Below, piece by piece: positions 36,510 to 46,569 of a DNA stretch of 64,000 bases. How positions within the stretch are numbered: position 1 is the stretch's first letter; each line of letters starts with the position of its first letter. The notes under the pieces are model-generated. The model worked only from the letters and a program-made list of their open reading frames with translations, made no database searches and was not told the origin of the DNA. The DNA is from Episyrphus balteatus (Eukaryota; Arthropoda; Insecta; Diptera; Syrphidae), in assembly GCF_945859705.1 (NCBI RefSeq), contig NC_079135.1, forward strand, positions 119,727,551-119,791,550, read 5' to 3'. A program made the translations under genes and the position numbers.

Positions 36510-36955
36510 GATCATCAAAATTATGGAGAACTTCCCGTTAACGTAGAAACTTGAAATTTTACACTGTGATAGGGCTTGTGGTGTATACAAAGGGAAAAAT
36601 TTGATATTTTCAATTCAGGGGGCGTGGCATCCGCCCATTTCCGCTGAATTATCATCAAATATTATAGAGCACTTCTGATTATCGTAGAATCTTGAAATTT
36701 GGTAGAATGGTAGAGCTGGTAGTTTATACAAAGGAAAAAATTTAAAATTTGAGAATTTCAGCCAGGGGGCGTGGCAACCGCCCATTTCCGCTGAATTTTG
36801 ATTAAATATAAAAGAGCACTTCTGATTATCGTAGAATCTTGAAATTTGGTAGAATGGTAGAGATGGTAGTTTATACAAAGGAAAAAATTTAAAGTTTGAG
36901 AATTTCAGCCAGGGGCGTGGCAACCGCCCATTTTCACTGAATTTTCATCAAATAT
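36510..36955. repeat. ~147-bp tandem repeat, three units
   Basis: GGGGCGTGGCATCCGCCCAT recurs (ATCC or AACC) at about 36619, 36766 and 36912. The intervening text includes 'tatcgtagaatcttgaaatt', 'tggtagtttatacaaagg' and TTTCCGCTGAATT. The 102-residue minus-strand frame across it is the repeat translated, with two near-identical ~48-residue halves, and is not a gene. Confidence 0.93.
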
Positions 36956-36999
36956 AGATATTTTCAATTCTACAGCCATACCTTGCAAAAAGAAGTGAA

Positions 37000-37345
37000 A
37001 TCACAACAAAAACATTACTGTTAAAAAAAGAGCCAAGTTCACCTATGTTGAAATTATGCTGACACAAAAAGTACTGAGATGTAAAAGTGTACCAAGTTCT
37101 AAAGTTTGGGTTCAAATTCGTATCAATAAAATTTTGATTGTTTACTTGGCAATTTTTGAAATAACTTTAAAAATCGGTAATTAAAAGAAAAATTGTCAAG
37201 AGAACAATCAAAATTTTATTGATACGAATTTGAACCCAAACTTTAGAACTTGGTACACTTTTACATCGCAGTACTTTTTGTGTCAGCATAATTTCAACAT
37301 AGGTGAACTTGGCTCTTTTTTTAACAGTAATGTTTTTGTTGTGAT
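37000..37345. repeat. 346-bp hairpin with ~153-bp near-perfect arms
   Basis: The left arm starts ATCACAACAAAAACATTACT at 37000; the right arm is its reverse complement ending at 37345. The arms match almost base for base through 'tgaacccaaactttagaact' with a spacer of about 40 bp. The minus-strand 87-residue frame at 37167-37430 lies partly in the right arm and is not called. Confidence 0.93.
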
Positions 37346-37619
37346 ATAGATTACATTTCTTTTTTAAATTATTGTATTCTAGTAGGTTAACTGAGCGTAT
37401 AAAATAATATTTAATTTCATTTTTTAGCACTCTACTAGCTCAAAGATTTGGAATATACATAAATGGTCAGTTTTTTGCTGTAATTCAAAACCATACGAAA
37501 TATTATTCAGGCCAAAAACAATAATGAAGAAGTCCAAGAAAATAGTCATCCTATTACTGTCCTTTCACATAAGTCAAAAGCTAATCAAAAATATAAAGTA
37601 TGCATAACTTATATTTTAC

Positions 37620-38640
37620 CATCATTAGATATTTTTACTTGCGATATAGGTACTATATATCAAGTTATGCATTCGTACAAAAAAAAAAGTTGAGATAACA
37701 TTTTTCCATGACATTACGATGGTAGACAATGCCAAAAAAGTGGGTCCCGGAAGTTCGTCTGTCTGTCTGTCAGTCTGTCTGTCTGTCTGTCTGTATAAGG
37801 AGCTACAGCCTAAACGGATGGACCGATTAATGTCAAACTTGGTATGTAGCGTTATTTGGCGACTCTCCAGAGGGGTTTTTGGAATTATTTGTTTTGGTCC
37901 AAAAATAACGGTACTTGTCATATACCGATTTTAGTAAAATTGAAATATCTCAAAAACGGCTCCAACGATTTTGTTTAAATAATTCAAATATTAGTTTTAA
38001 GCTGAGGTCTATATTTCAATGAAAATTTTTTTTTTCGAAAATCGTTATTAACGGTACCTGCCATAGAACCGTTTTTTTCAAATTCGAATATCTCCGAAAC
38101 TTCTTATTCGATTTCAACGAAACTTTTTGTGAAGAAGCATTTATATAATAAATATAAACCAAAAATAAATTTCCAAAAAAATAATTTTTGGATTTTTAAA
38201 AAAATTTTGAAATTTTTTTTTTTGAAAAATCAAATTTTCGAAAACGGGACATTGAATTTTTTTGAAATTTTGTTTTTAGATGTTGATTAGTGATGTCTAC
38301 AAAATGGCATTACAATTTTATTTTAAAACTTTTTTTCCAAAAAATTATTTATAAAAAATTGTTTTTTTTAAAAAACGGCTCTAACGATTTTGAAAATTTT
38401 TTTTCTAAAAATGCACGTTAATATATCAATCAAATCTGCATACTTGTTTTGGAGGGCAATTTAATTTCAGATTTTATTTTATTTTTTTTTTTAAACGAAT
38501 TTTATTTTTTTTTTTTCCAAATTTCTATATAAAAAGTCTTAAAAATGTAAGCAACTTTAACTTCAAGAGCAAGTTCGTGCGACCCAGTCGTGCATTTTAT
38601 TTTAATAACAACCGGATATAAAAAAATAAAAAAGTTATTT
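37620..38640 (+). repeat. Dispersed repeat copy with GTCTGT tract
   Basis: It begins 'tatttttacttgcgatatagg', then AAAAAAGTGGGTCCCGGAAG, a (GTCTGT)n tract at 37756-37796, and 'agctacagcctaaacggatg'. It continues through 'attaacggtacctgccat' and ends GTTCGTGCGACCCAGTCGTG near 38575-38594. Reverse-complement copies lie at 54340-55690 (including the GTCTGT part) and 8640-9370 (without it). The order of a short conserved start, a GTCTGT tract and a long AT-rich body is constant. The 71- and 98-residue frames across the tract are not genes. Confidence 0.85.
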
Positions 38641-38767
38641 AGCAGCTATGTGAATGCATGTCAAAATTTGAAACTATAGTAAAATCTTTCCACTATCAGG
38701 TTAATAAATAAAAAGTTCAAATTTGAATAAGTAAAAAATTACTTTTTTTGGAAACTATATGAGTCTT

Positions 38768-39533
38768 TAAATTAAATAAAAGATAAAGAATTATTTTCTT
38801 ATACTCATATATTATATGTTGTTTATTTAACAAACGTTTTCGGGAATTCTTCCCATCTTCAGGTTCAAGCAAATAATAAATATTTTAAATTTAAATTTAC
38901 ATAAAAATCAATTTATCAAATCTCTTAAATTTAAAAAATTAAAGTAATTTTTAAAAAATATCAAATAAGAATGTATGAATTTTAATTTGGTTTTAATACA
39001 AAATAAGATAAATGAATAAATGCGTTTTAGAATTTTGTCTCAAATATGTCTTTAGTTGTAAAGGGTTTCAAAAATGCATGTAAGGAAGATCGTTCAAATA
39101 ATTTGTTTTTATTCATATTATTTGTACGATGAATATATATTTCTTCGTATGCATTTAATAATTTTGGGTTATTTATTTGTTTTAATAACCGAAAACCTGC
39201 TAGGTTATGATTATTGCTAATCATGTGATCAGCTGGTGTTGATTGATCAACTGTTTTAGAGTGGATAGATTTGTAATGTTCTGACCATCTAATTTTAGCC
39301 GTTCTTCTCGTTTGACCGCATTTATTCATTTATCTTATTTTGTATTAAAACCAAATTAAAATTCATACATTCTTATTTGATATTTTTTAAAAATTACTTT
39401 AATTTTTTAAATTTAAGAGATTTGATAAATTGATTTTTATGTAAATTTAAATTTAAAATATTTATTATTTGCTTTAACCTGAAGATGGGAAGAATTCCCG
39501 AAAACGTTTGTTAAATAAACAACATATAATATA
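38768..39533 (-). mobile_element. Penelope-like retroelement fragment with inverted terminal arms
   Basis: Two arms of more than 210 bp are inverted copies: 38768-39030 and 39322-39533, the latter resuming at 43291-43330 after a large insertion. Between them is a minus-strand GIY-YIG frame. Each arm contains CTGAAGATGGGAAGAATTCC followed by CGAAAACG (plus strand near 39478; minus strand near 38865). This CTGAAGA...stem...GAAA layout resembles the hammerhead-ribozyme motifs reported in Penelope-like elements. Orientation fits: on the minus strand the coding part precedes the sense arm. The right arm looks like an inverted duplicate joined to a 5'-truncated copy. Confidence 0.75.
39027..39329 (-). 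pseudogene. GIY-YIG endonuclease domain of Penelope-like element (partial)
   Basis: About 100 residues. The start, CGQTRRTAKIRWSEH, matches the second half of the GIY-YIG signature of Penelope-like endonucleases (Y-x-G-Q-T-x-R-x-L-x-x-R-x-x-EH). Then follow S-x-x-x-D/A-H-M-x-x-N-x-H near residue 30-41, and YEEIYIHR, which carries the glutamate expected as the metal ligand, with an asparagine a few residues later. The N-terminal GIY part and the entire reverse transcriptase are absent, so this is a dead 3' piece. The first residues read into the right arm, showing that the junction is recombinational rather than a true start. Known families use this domain to nick target DNA for reverse transcription. 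Confidence 0.78.
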
Positions 39534-42500
39534 TAGACCGAGAGCCAGCGACCTAAAGTTTGCAGGTAATTGCTTAGTATTCACCCCTATGAAATATGTT
39601 TAAGGACATCCCCAGGCATGTTACTGCAAAAAAAAAAGTCTCGTGAGACGTGGCAAAAACGGTCTGCCAAGCACTTGAATGTGAAAAAAATTTTAAATTA
39701 AGAACTCGACCTTAAATCAAAAAAAAAATATTTAAAGAGAACGGCAACACTTACAAAACTAAACGATACCTTTTTTTAAAGGTAAAAAGTTATACTACTT
39801 TTTGGTTTTTATATAAATGTTTTTTGATGAATAGTTTTTGAAACAAAAAATTTCAAACACAAAATTTTGAAAAAAAATTCAAAAAAAGTTCAAACAGTTT
39901 TTTTTTTTCATAAAATTTACCCAATCAAGTATTATTTTTTTTTGTTTTAATTTCTCTTATATATTTTGAGTCAAACACCGAAAACTAAAAGTCAAAATCT
40001 CTTTTACTTTTCGAGAAAACTGAAAATTACCAAACCTTCTATTTTTTCACCAACGCCAAAATTACGGCTATTAATTATGTCTTTCAGAAAGGAAGTAAGA
40101 TGTTCACGGGTTTTATTGCAGGAATCGTTCAATGGGTTATAAAAAAGATAAAACCGCGGAGTGCTATTAAATGAGAGGGTGGGAACTGGAGATAGGGGTG
40201 CAAAAGCCCCCTTTTTGGTTTTTTCAATATATCTCGTAAACAAAGCATAATTTTGAGATATTGTTCTTAATAAATTTTGTAGAGAATAAAATTTCCTATA
40301 ATAATAATGTTTTTTAAAAATTTATAAAAAAAATTTCCTTAACAAAACAGTCAAAACAAACAAAAAAAAAAATCAAACAAAATCAATTTTTTTAGTTTTT
40401 TTACTTTTTTGGTTGTGTCTCTTATTTGGGCTGAGATAGACATTAACATTGCTCTAATAAAACATAGAAGATTAAATTTTCTTTGAAATGCTGGTCTCAT
40501 CAAATTTTTTCATTGAAAATTAACCAAAATATGGCCATTTGAACCTATCTTTTTTCGCAGATTCAGTTTTTCTCAAGTAAAAAAGAAAAAAAGAAAAATT
40601 TGAGGGGAAAGTACTATAACTTAGCAACCAAGAATTGATAGCGGTTTTTTGTAGAAGGGTTAAATACAATCATTTTTTACTATGGGAGGGGGTGTCTATC
40701 TTCCCCCGTTTAGGCGGAAGGGGTTATTAAAAAAAAGAAAAATACTTAAAATCAAAAAAATTTATTAAAAAACAACGGTAACACTTACAGTTATGAACGA
40801 TACTTTTTTCAAAAGCTAAAATTATACACTAACAGCCTTATTTATTAGATTTCGCTAAACAGCTCTAAACGGCTGAATAGTTAAACAATACATAAAGTTT
40901 TATGTAGCTTCTATGCAACGTTACATAAATTTCTATTTATTAAACATTTTCTTAGAAATTATAATTATGCTAGGTTTGTGTCAAAATAAGTACTAAAAAT
41001 TGAAAATTAGTATTTTTTATAACGACAAACAACTCCATCTGTCGATAAATTAACTACATTTCGTTTGAAAATAAACAAAACAAAAAAAAAAATAAAACTA
41101 AAAAAAAAAAACAAACAAAAGCAAAAGTTCTCGTACGATGTCATAATTAAGGAAGAATACCTCTAAAACAGAACGCGATTCCTGGTTTTGTTTTTAGTTG
41201 ATTAGAACAATAAAAAAAATAAACATTAATAATTTCTGTGAAAAGAAAACAAAATGCATACAAAGCCCTCGTAAGAAATATGAGGAAAACATTTCCAAAA
41301 ACACACAATTTGTAATTCATTATTTATCTAAAAACACACAATTTCTTATTTATTATTTAATTTATTATTTATTATTATTCATTGCAATTTTATCACTTTT
41401 GTTTATAAAATAAAAAGAGAAAGATGCGAAAGAATTTCGTCAATAAAAAAATATACAAATCATTGCTGTGTTTTATTTTTCTGACAATAATTTGATGTTC
41501 AAATGACATTTAAGCAAAATATATTCTTATTCAGGCTCTAAACAACCTAAAAACGCGTTTAGCTTATACAATCTCTATTAAACGTTGCATAAATATTATA
41601 AATGACAATTTTTTGTTTTAAGACATTATACAGAGTACATAATGCTATGCACTGTCTTTGATAAGTTTATAAATAGGGCTGTAAATTTAAATTTTTAAGT
41701 TAAGTTATTTAAATCAATTGTTTTCAAAATAAATGAATGAGCCTGGTAAAGAAAGTAGTTTTTGCATTTTCTAATTTTTTAAGGAAAACAAGAAGGCATA
41801 GGAACATAATGATTTTCAGTTTTTGATAAGAAATCAATTGAGGCTGTTTACTTTATGGATAAACTTCGTATTGAAATCCAAAGTCATTCTTAAAATAGTA
41901 ATCAACGTGTTTTTTAAACTTTTTTTTTCTAAAATTTTGACTTTGAAATCGTTTATTTCGAAATAGTCGGTTTAAATAACTTAACTTAAAAATTTAAATT
42001 TAGTGTATAATTTTAGCTTTTGAAAAAAGTATCGTTCATAACTGTAAGTGTTACCGTTGTTTTTTAATAAATTTTTTTGATTTTAAGTATTTTTCTTTTT
42101 TTTAATAACCCCTTCCGCCTAAACGGGGGAAGATAGACACCCCCTCCCATAGTAAAAAATGATTGTATTTAACCCTTCTACAAAAAACCGCTATCAATTC
42201 TTGGTTGCTAAGTTATAGTACTTTCCCCTCAAATTTTTCTTTTTTACTTGAGAAAAACTGAATCTGCGAAAAAAAGATAGGTTCAAATGGCCATATTTTG
42301 GTTAATTTTCAATGAAAAAATTTGATGAGACCAGCATTTCAAAGAAAATTTAATCTTCTATGTTTTATTAGAGCAATGTTAATGTCTATCGCAGCCCAAA
42401 TAAGAGACACAACCAAAAAAGTAAAAAAACTAAAAAAATTGATTTTGTTTGATTTTTTTTTGTTTGTTTTGACTGTTTTGTTAAGGAAATTTTTTTTATA

Positions 42501-43290
42501 AATTTTTAAAAAACATTATTATTATAGGAAATTTTATTCTCTACAAAATTTATTAAGAACAATATCTCAAAATTATGCTTTGTTTACGAGATATATTGAA
42601 AAAACCAAAAAGGGGGCTTTTGCACCCCTATCTCCAGTTCCCACCCTCTCATTTAATAGCACTCCGCGGTTTTATCTTTTTTATAACCCATTGAACGATT
42701 CCTGCAATAAAACCCGTGAACATCTTACTTCCTTTCTGAAAGACATAATTAATAGCCGTAATTTTGGCGTTGGTGAAAAAATAGAAGGTTTGGTAATTTT
42801 CAGTTTTCTCGAAAAGTAAAAGAGATTTTGACTTTTAGTTTTCGGTGTTTGGCTCAAAATATATAAGAGAAATTAAAACAAAAAAAAAATAATACTTGAT
42901 TGGGTAAATTTTATGAAAAAAAAAAACTGTTTGAACTTTTTTTGAATTTTTTTTCAAAATTTTGTGTTTGAAATTTTTTGTTTCAAAAACTATTCATCAA
43001 AAAACATTTATATAAAAACCAAAAAGTAGTATAACTTTTTACCTTTAAAAAAAGGTATCGTTTAGTTTTGTAAGTGTTGCCGTTCTCTTTAAATATTTTT
43101 TTTTTGATTTAAGGTCGAGTTCTTAATTTAAAATTTTTTTCACATTCAAGTGCTTGGCAGACCGTTTTTGCCACGTCTCACGAGACTTTTTTTTTTGCAG
43201 TAACATGCCTGGGGATGTCCTTAAACATATTTCATAGGGGTGAATACTAAGCAATTACCTGCAAACTTTAGGTCGCTGGCTCTTAGACTA
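39534..43290. mobile_element. 3.76-kb fold-back element with ~1.3-kb inverted arms
   Basis: The left arm (39534 to about 40830) and right arm (about 42002 to 43290) are reverse complements with only scattered differences over about 1.29 kb, separated by a 1.17-kb unique spacer. The ends are TAGACCGAGAGCCAGCGACC and, reversed, TAGTCTAAGAGCCAGCGACC. The element splits one arm of the Penelope-like fragment; the other arm (38800-38830) shows the undisturbed sequence. The exact target duplication is unclear because the site is AT-repetitive (TAATATA). Each arm carries the same 79-residue frame (40004-40243 minus, 42580-42819 plus), which matches nothing I know. No transposase was recognised in the spacer. 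Confidence 0.9.
40831..42001. other. Unique spacer of the fold-back element
   Basis: AT-rich. It contains (A)n-rich blocks near 41080-41115, a short TTATTTATTATT-rich stretch near 41345-41380, and an open frame of 71 residues (41198-41413) of low complexity. No domain recognised. Confidence 0.4.
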
Positions 43291-43451
43291 ATATGAGTAT
43301 AAGAAAATAATTCTTTATCTTTTATTTAATTTTATTTAATAAAAAGTTCATTGTAATTTATTGTGTGCATAGTTTTTTAGGTACAAATTACGCAATTTTT
43401 TGTATATAAGTATTTTATATTATTTGAATAGAAAAGGTCAACGGGTTTCAT

Positions 43452-43933
43452 TAGGTCCGTTCCACACTCAGTTTTAAACTGCCGAATTTAGTAATATTTG
43501 GTTATTTTTGGTCAGAGTCTGCTCCCAACTTCAAAAATTGTGTAGAAGAGAGCGCTCACGAGAGAGTAAAAAATTTCCCCACCCTGACAAATTTAGCCCA
43601 AAGAATTTCTTCTGGCAGAAATATGAGTTCTGTCAAATGAAAAGTTGACGTATGTCAAACAAATAAATGAAGAAGAAAATAAAATAAAATTGTAGTGATT
43701 TTTAAATTGAATAGCGTTTACGTGTTTTTTGCATTAAAAAAGTGTTAATATTTATCGAATTTTATCGAATTAAGCATAAAATATGAAATTGTGTTGTATA
43801 ATGGTGTTCAACTTGTTCCAGACTTTTTGGCAGTCTTTCGTAGTTTTATTTCCTACTGAGAGAATTCTCTCCCAACTCTCATTAATTTGACAGACTGCCT
43901 AATTTAGTGCACAAAAAGTCTGGAACAGACCTA
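43452..43933. mobile_element. MITE-like element, ~480 bp, TA flanks
   Basis: The ends TAGGTCCGTTCCACACT and, reversed, TAGGTCTGTTCCAGACT form an inverted repeat that continues imperfectly for about 40 bp (AACTGCCGAATTTAG against GCACTAAATTAGGC). Inner copies of GTTCCAGACTTTTTGGCAGT and GACAGACTGCC occur near 43815 and 43892. A TA target duplication is likely. Confidence 0.75.
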
Positions 43934-43939
43934 TTATTT

Positions 43940-44660
43940 GCACAGCGATCAACTTGACTTTTATTTGTTCTGGTCACTGGGGTGTAGCAAGTTATTATTT
44001 GCTTGTTCTTGTTGATACTTTCAGACCTATCAATTGGCTTAAATGATCATACTGAAGTGTCAGTTTTTAATTTGTTAAAATTAACTTCAGCCAAAGGTAT
44101 ATGAAACGTCCATACAAAATTTTACTATCTTCTATTACTTTACTATTCTCAAAAACTACTTGGTAATCTTGTTCTCAAAGTAAAAGACTATAGAGTCCAA
44201 TATATGTATTTTTTCGTGATGATCGAGGCATTTTGTTATTAATTTTATTCGATCTTGCGGCGTTAAGAAGTTCCCCTAAGTCTTGTATCATATTAATACA
44301 AAAATTTCACTTCCTACATACATATGTATACTATGATATGCAACAAAGCGAGTGCAACACATAAAAACTCTTGTGTCTACCAATACAAGGTGGCCCAATA
44401 CCTCAAAATAACTCTTATATTGAGTAATACCAACGATGAAAATTGCATTCTTTTATCACAAAGCGCACAATTGAGCTCTTTTCTAATGCTAAGCCGCCCC
44501 ACTTAAAGTTCGATTTTATTCGACGAAAATATAACTTAACATAATACTCATGAGAAACTACTGAAAAACTAAAAGATCTACTAACTTCTAACTAATTTTG
44601 CATTCTCGGCCAATCAGTAACATTTTCTGCAAATTAGATTGGAATGCCATCTGTTATTCA
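43940..44660. other. Intergenic, nothing recognised
   Basis: AT-rich unique-looking sequence. The 60-residue plus frame at 44324-44506 is not recognised. Confidence 0.35.
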
Positions 44661-44665
44661 AACCT

Positions 44666-44799
44666 GAGGTCGAATCACGGCATACGTACGTTAACGTATG
44701 GTTGTTATGTGTCCCTATCTTTTTCTACTGATTAAATAGAGAGATCAATAGTCAAAACGTTAACGTATGATCGTAATAGTGTGCCGTGATTCGACCTCT
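44666..44799. mobile_element. MITE, 134 bp (family A, copy 1)
   Basis: The left end GAGGTCGAATCACGGCATAC and reversed right end GAGGTCGAATCACGGCACAC both lead into CGTTAACGTATG-type sequence. A second copy of the family is at 55886-55998 with the same internal 'attaaatagagag' text. Confidence 0.88.
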
Positions 44800-44809
44800 T
44801 ATATCTACC

Positions 44810-45130
44810 GTCGTATCGGCACTTTTTAGTGTTTTTTGAAGGTAAAAACTAATTAAAAAAAGAACTAAATAAGTAAAGAGAATGGTGATACGAATATCAA
44901 AGGAAGGTCAAAGATTGGGACTGCTTAGTACAAGCATTTATTAGGTATATCTATGCAAAATAAAAAAAATTTTAAATGAACAAAAAAATAAATTTAATAT
45001 TTCATGTTTAATTTTCAGAAAGTGTCAAAATTTTAAAGCAAAAATGTTTTAATAGTCAAGAGTGTTGATAAAAAAATAATTCAATATACATATGTACATA
45101 CAATTAGGTATAAAGACATTAAATGAGAAA
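44810..45130. other. 3' flank of the LINE fragment
   Basis: AT-rich. It probably includes the LINE 3' UTR on the minus strand, but no poly(A) tail or simple-repeat tail marks its end clearly. Confidence 0.35.
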
Positions 45131-45134
45131 AGAA

Positions 45135-46565
45135 TCAGTAAACATTGAACATAAATACAAAAAAAAACAAAGTTTTACTAGTTTTATTAATATTAAAATC
45201 AAACAGATTAGTATTCAAATTTACAAGCTTACACATGCAAGTTAAGGGCACATGCATACCATAATTAGTACGGTGTTGGGGTAATTTTATTAAATCTAAG
45301 CTACGAAAGTTATAAGCACCTCTCCGGTAGTTAAAATTAATAGAATTAAGCAGATCCGGGCCATCAATTACACCCGTTATAAGTTGATGAATAAATACAA
45401 GGTCGTTATTTACTCTCCTTTGAGACAAGGTTTGGATCTGCAGTAGGTTGATTCGATGCTCATAGGAAGGAAGGTTAAAAGGGTCCGTCCATGGTAAGCC
45501 TTTTAAGGCAAAACGAATAAAATTACGTTGGACTGATTCTATTCTTTCTATATGGATGCTGTAAAAAGGTGTCCAAACTTGAGATGCGTATTCTAAGTGG
45601 GGGCGAACTAAGCAGTTGTAAAGAGCTAATGTAACGTAAGTTTCCCTAAACTCTTTCGACCAACGCTTGACAAAACCTAACATAGAATTGGCCTTGTTTA
45701 CAATCAGGTTTATGTGCTCTGTGAAATCGAGGTTGGAGTTAAAGTTAACACCAAGGTCTTTAAAGCTATGCAGATGCACACGGAGTAAAGTGTGTTGAGA
45801 TATCTTATAATCATACAGACTAGGAGTTTTTTTCTTTGAAAAGGTCATCGTCTGACACTTAGTCGGGTTGAGATTTAAACCGTTCTTTGTACACCAAATA
45901 GCAAATCTATCAAGATCATCTTGCAAGGATATGCGGTCATTCACAGAGCTTATGCTTTTGTAAATTTTCATATCATGTGCGAAAATAAGAATTTCACTCT
46001 TACGTAAATCTTACGTAAACATAACGGTACGTCATTAATAGCTAAAATAAAAAGAAGAGGTCCCAGGTGACTACCTTGCGGGACGCCCGATTTTGCAATG
46101 AACGATTTTGAGAAGGTCCCTCTGAATTTCACCTGATATGACCTATTTTTAAGGTAAGAAGAAATCCAAGTGATAAAACTTATAGGAAAACCAAACATTT
46201 TTAATTTAAACTTTATGATGTCATGAGAAAGTTGATCAAAAGCCTTAGAATAGTCTGTATAAATGCAGTCGAGTTCCTGTCCACTTTCTAAAGCGAAGGA
46301 GCAATTTTGCAAAAATGAAAGTAGATTCGTAACCGTTGATCTTTTTTGCATGAAACCATGTTGTTGATTACAAATAATATTTCTACAGTACAACGTTAAA
46401 CTATCACAAATAACTTGCTCAAAAAGCTTTGGAATACATGAAAGTTTAGATATTGGCCTATAGTTAGTTAGGTGGGCTTTATCTCCCTTTTTAAAAACAG
46501 GAGTAATATATGCGCTTTTACATATGTTTGGAAATATACCCGATTTATGCCAACAACTTCAAAAC
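45135..46565 (-). pseudogene. Non-LTR retrotransposon reverse transcriptase, 5'-truncated and frameshifted
   Basis: Two minus-strand frames form one broken polymerase. The first is open from about 46562 to a stop at 45968. It contains the N-terminal polymerase blocks in order: ITPVFKKGD, NYRPIS, the QHGFMQKRSTVTNLL block, YTDYSKAFD with its catalytic aspartate, and SGVPQGSHLGPLLF. The second runs to 45135 and holds FAHDMKIYKSI, then LNLNPTKCQTMTFSKK, the LGVNF block, and the C-terminal region LEYASQVW...IERIESVQRNF. The family FADD motif reads FAHD, so a catalytic aspartate is lost. The frame break coincides with an 11-bp tandem duplication (TTACGTAAG twice, near 45998-46019). Upstream domains (endonuclease, ORF1) are missing, the usual 5' truncation. 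It resembles the Jockey/CR1-like group. Confidence 0.93.
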
Positions 46566-46569
46566 TTTA

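Noticed and set aside
36615..36923. 102-residue minus-strand open frame with two similar halves
   Set aside because: The halves are the 147-bp tandem repeat (a multiple of three), so the frame stays open by periodicity.
40004..42819. Identical 79-residue open frames in both arms as a conserved protein
   Set aside because: Identity follows from the inverted duplication; no domain, and no independent evidence of coding.
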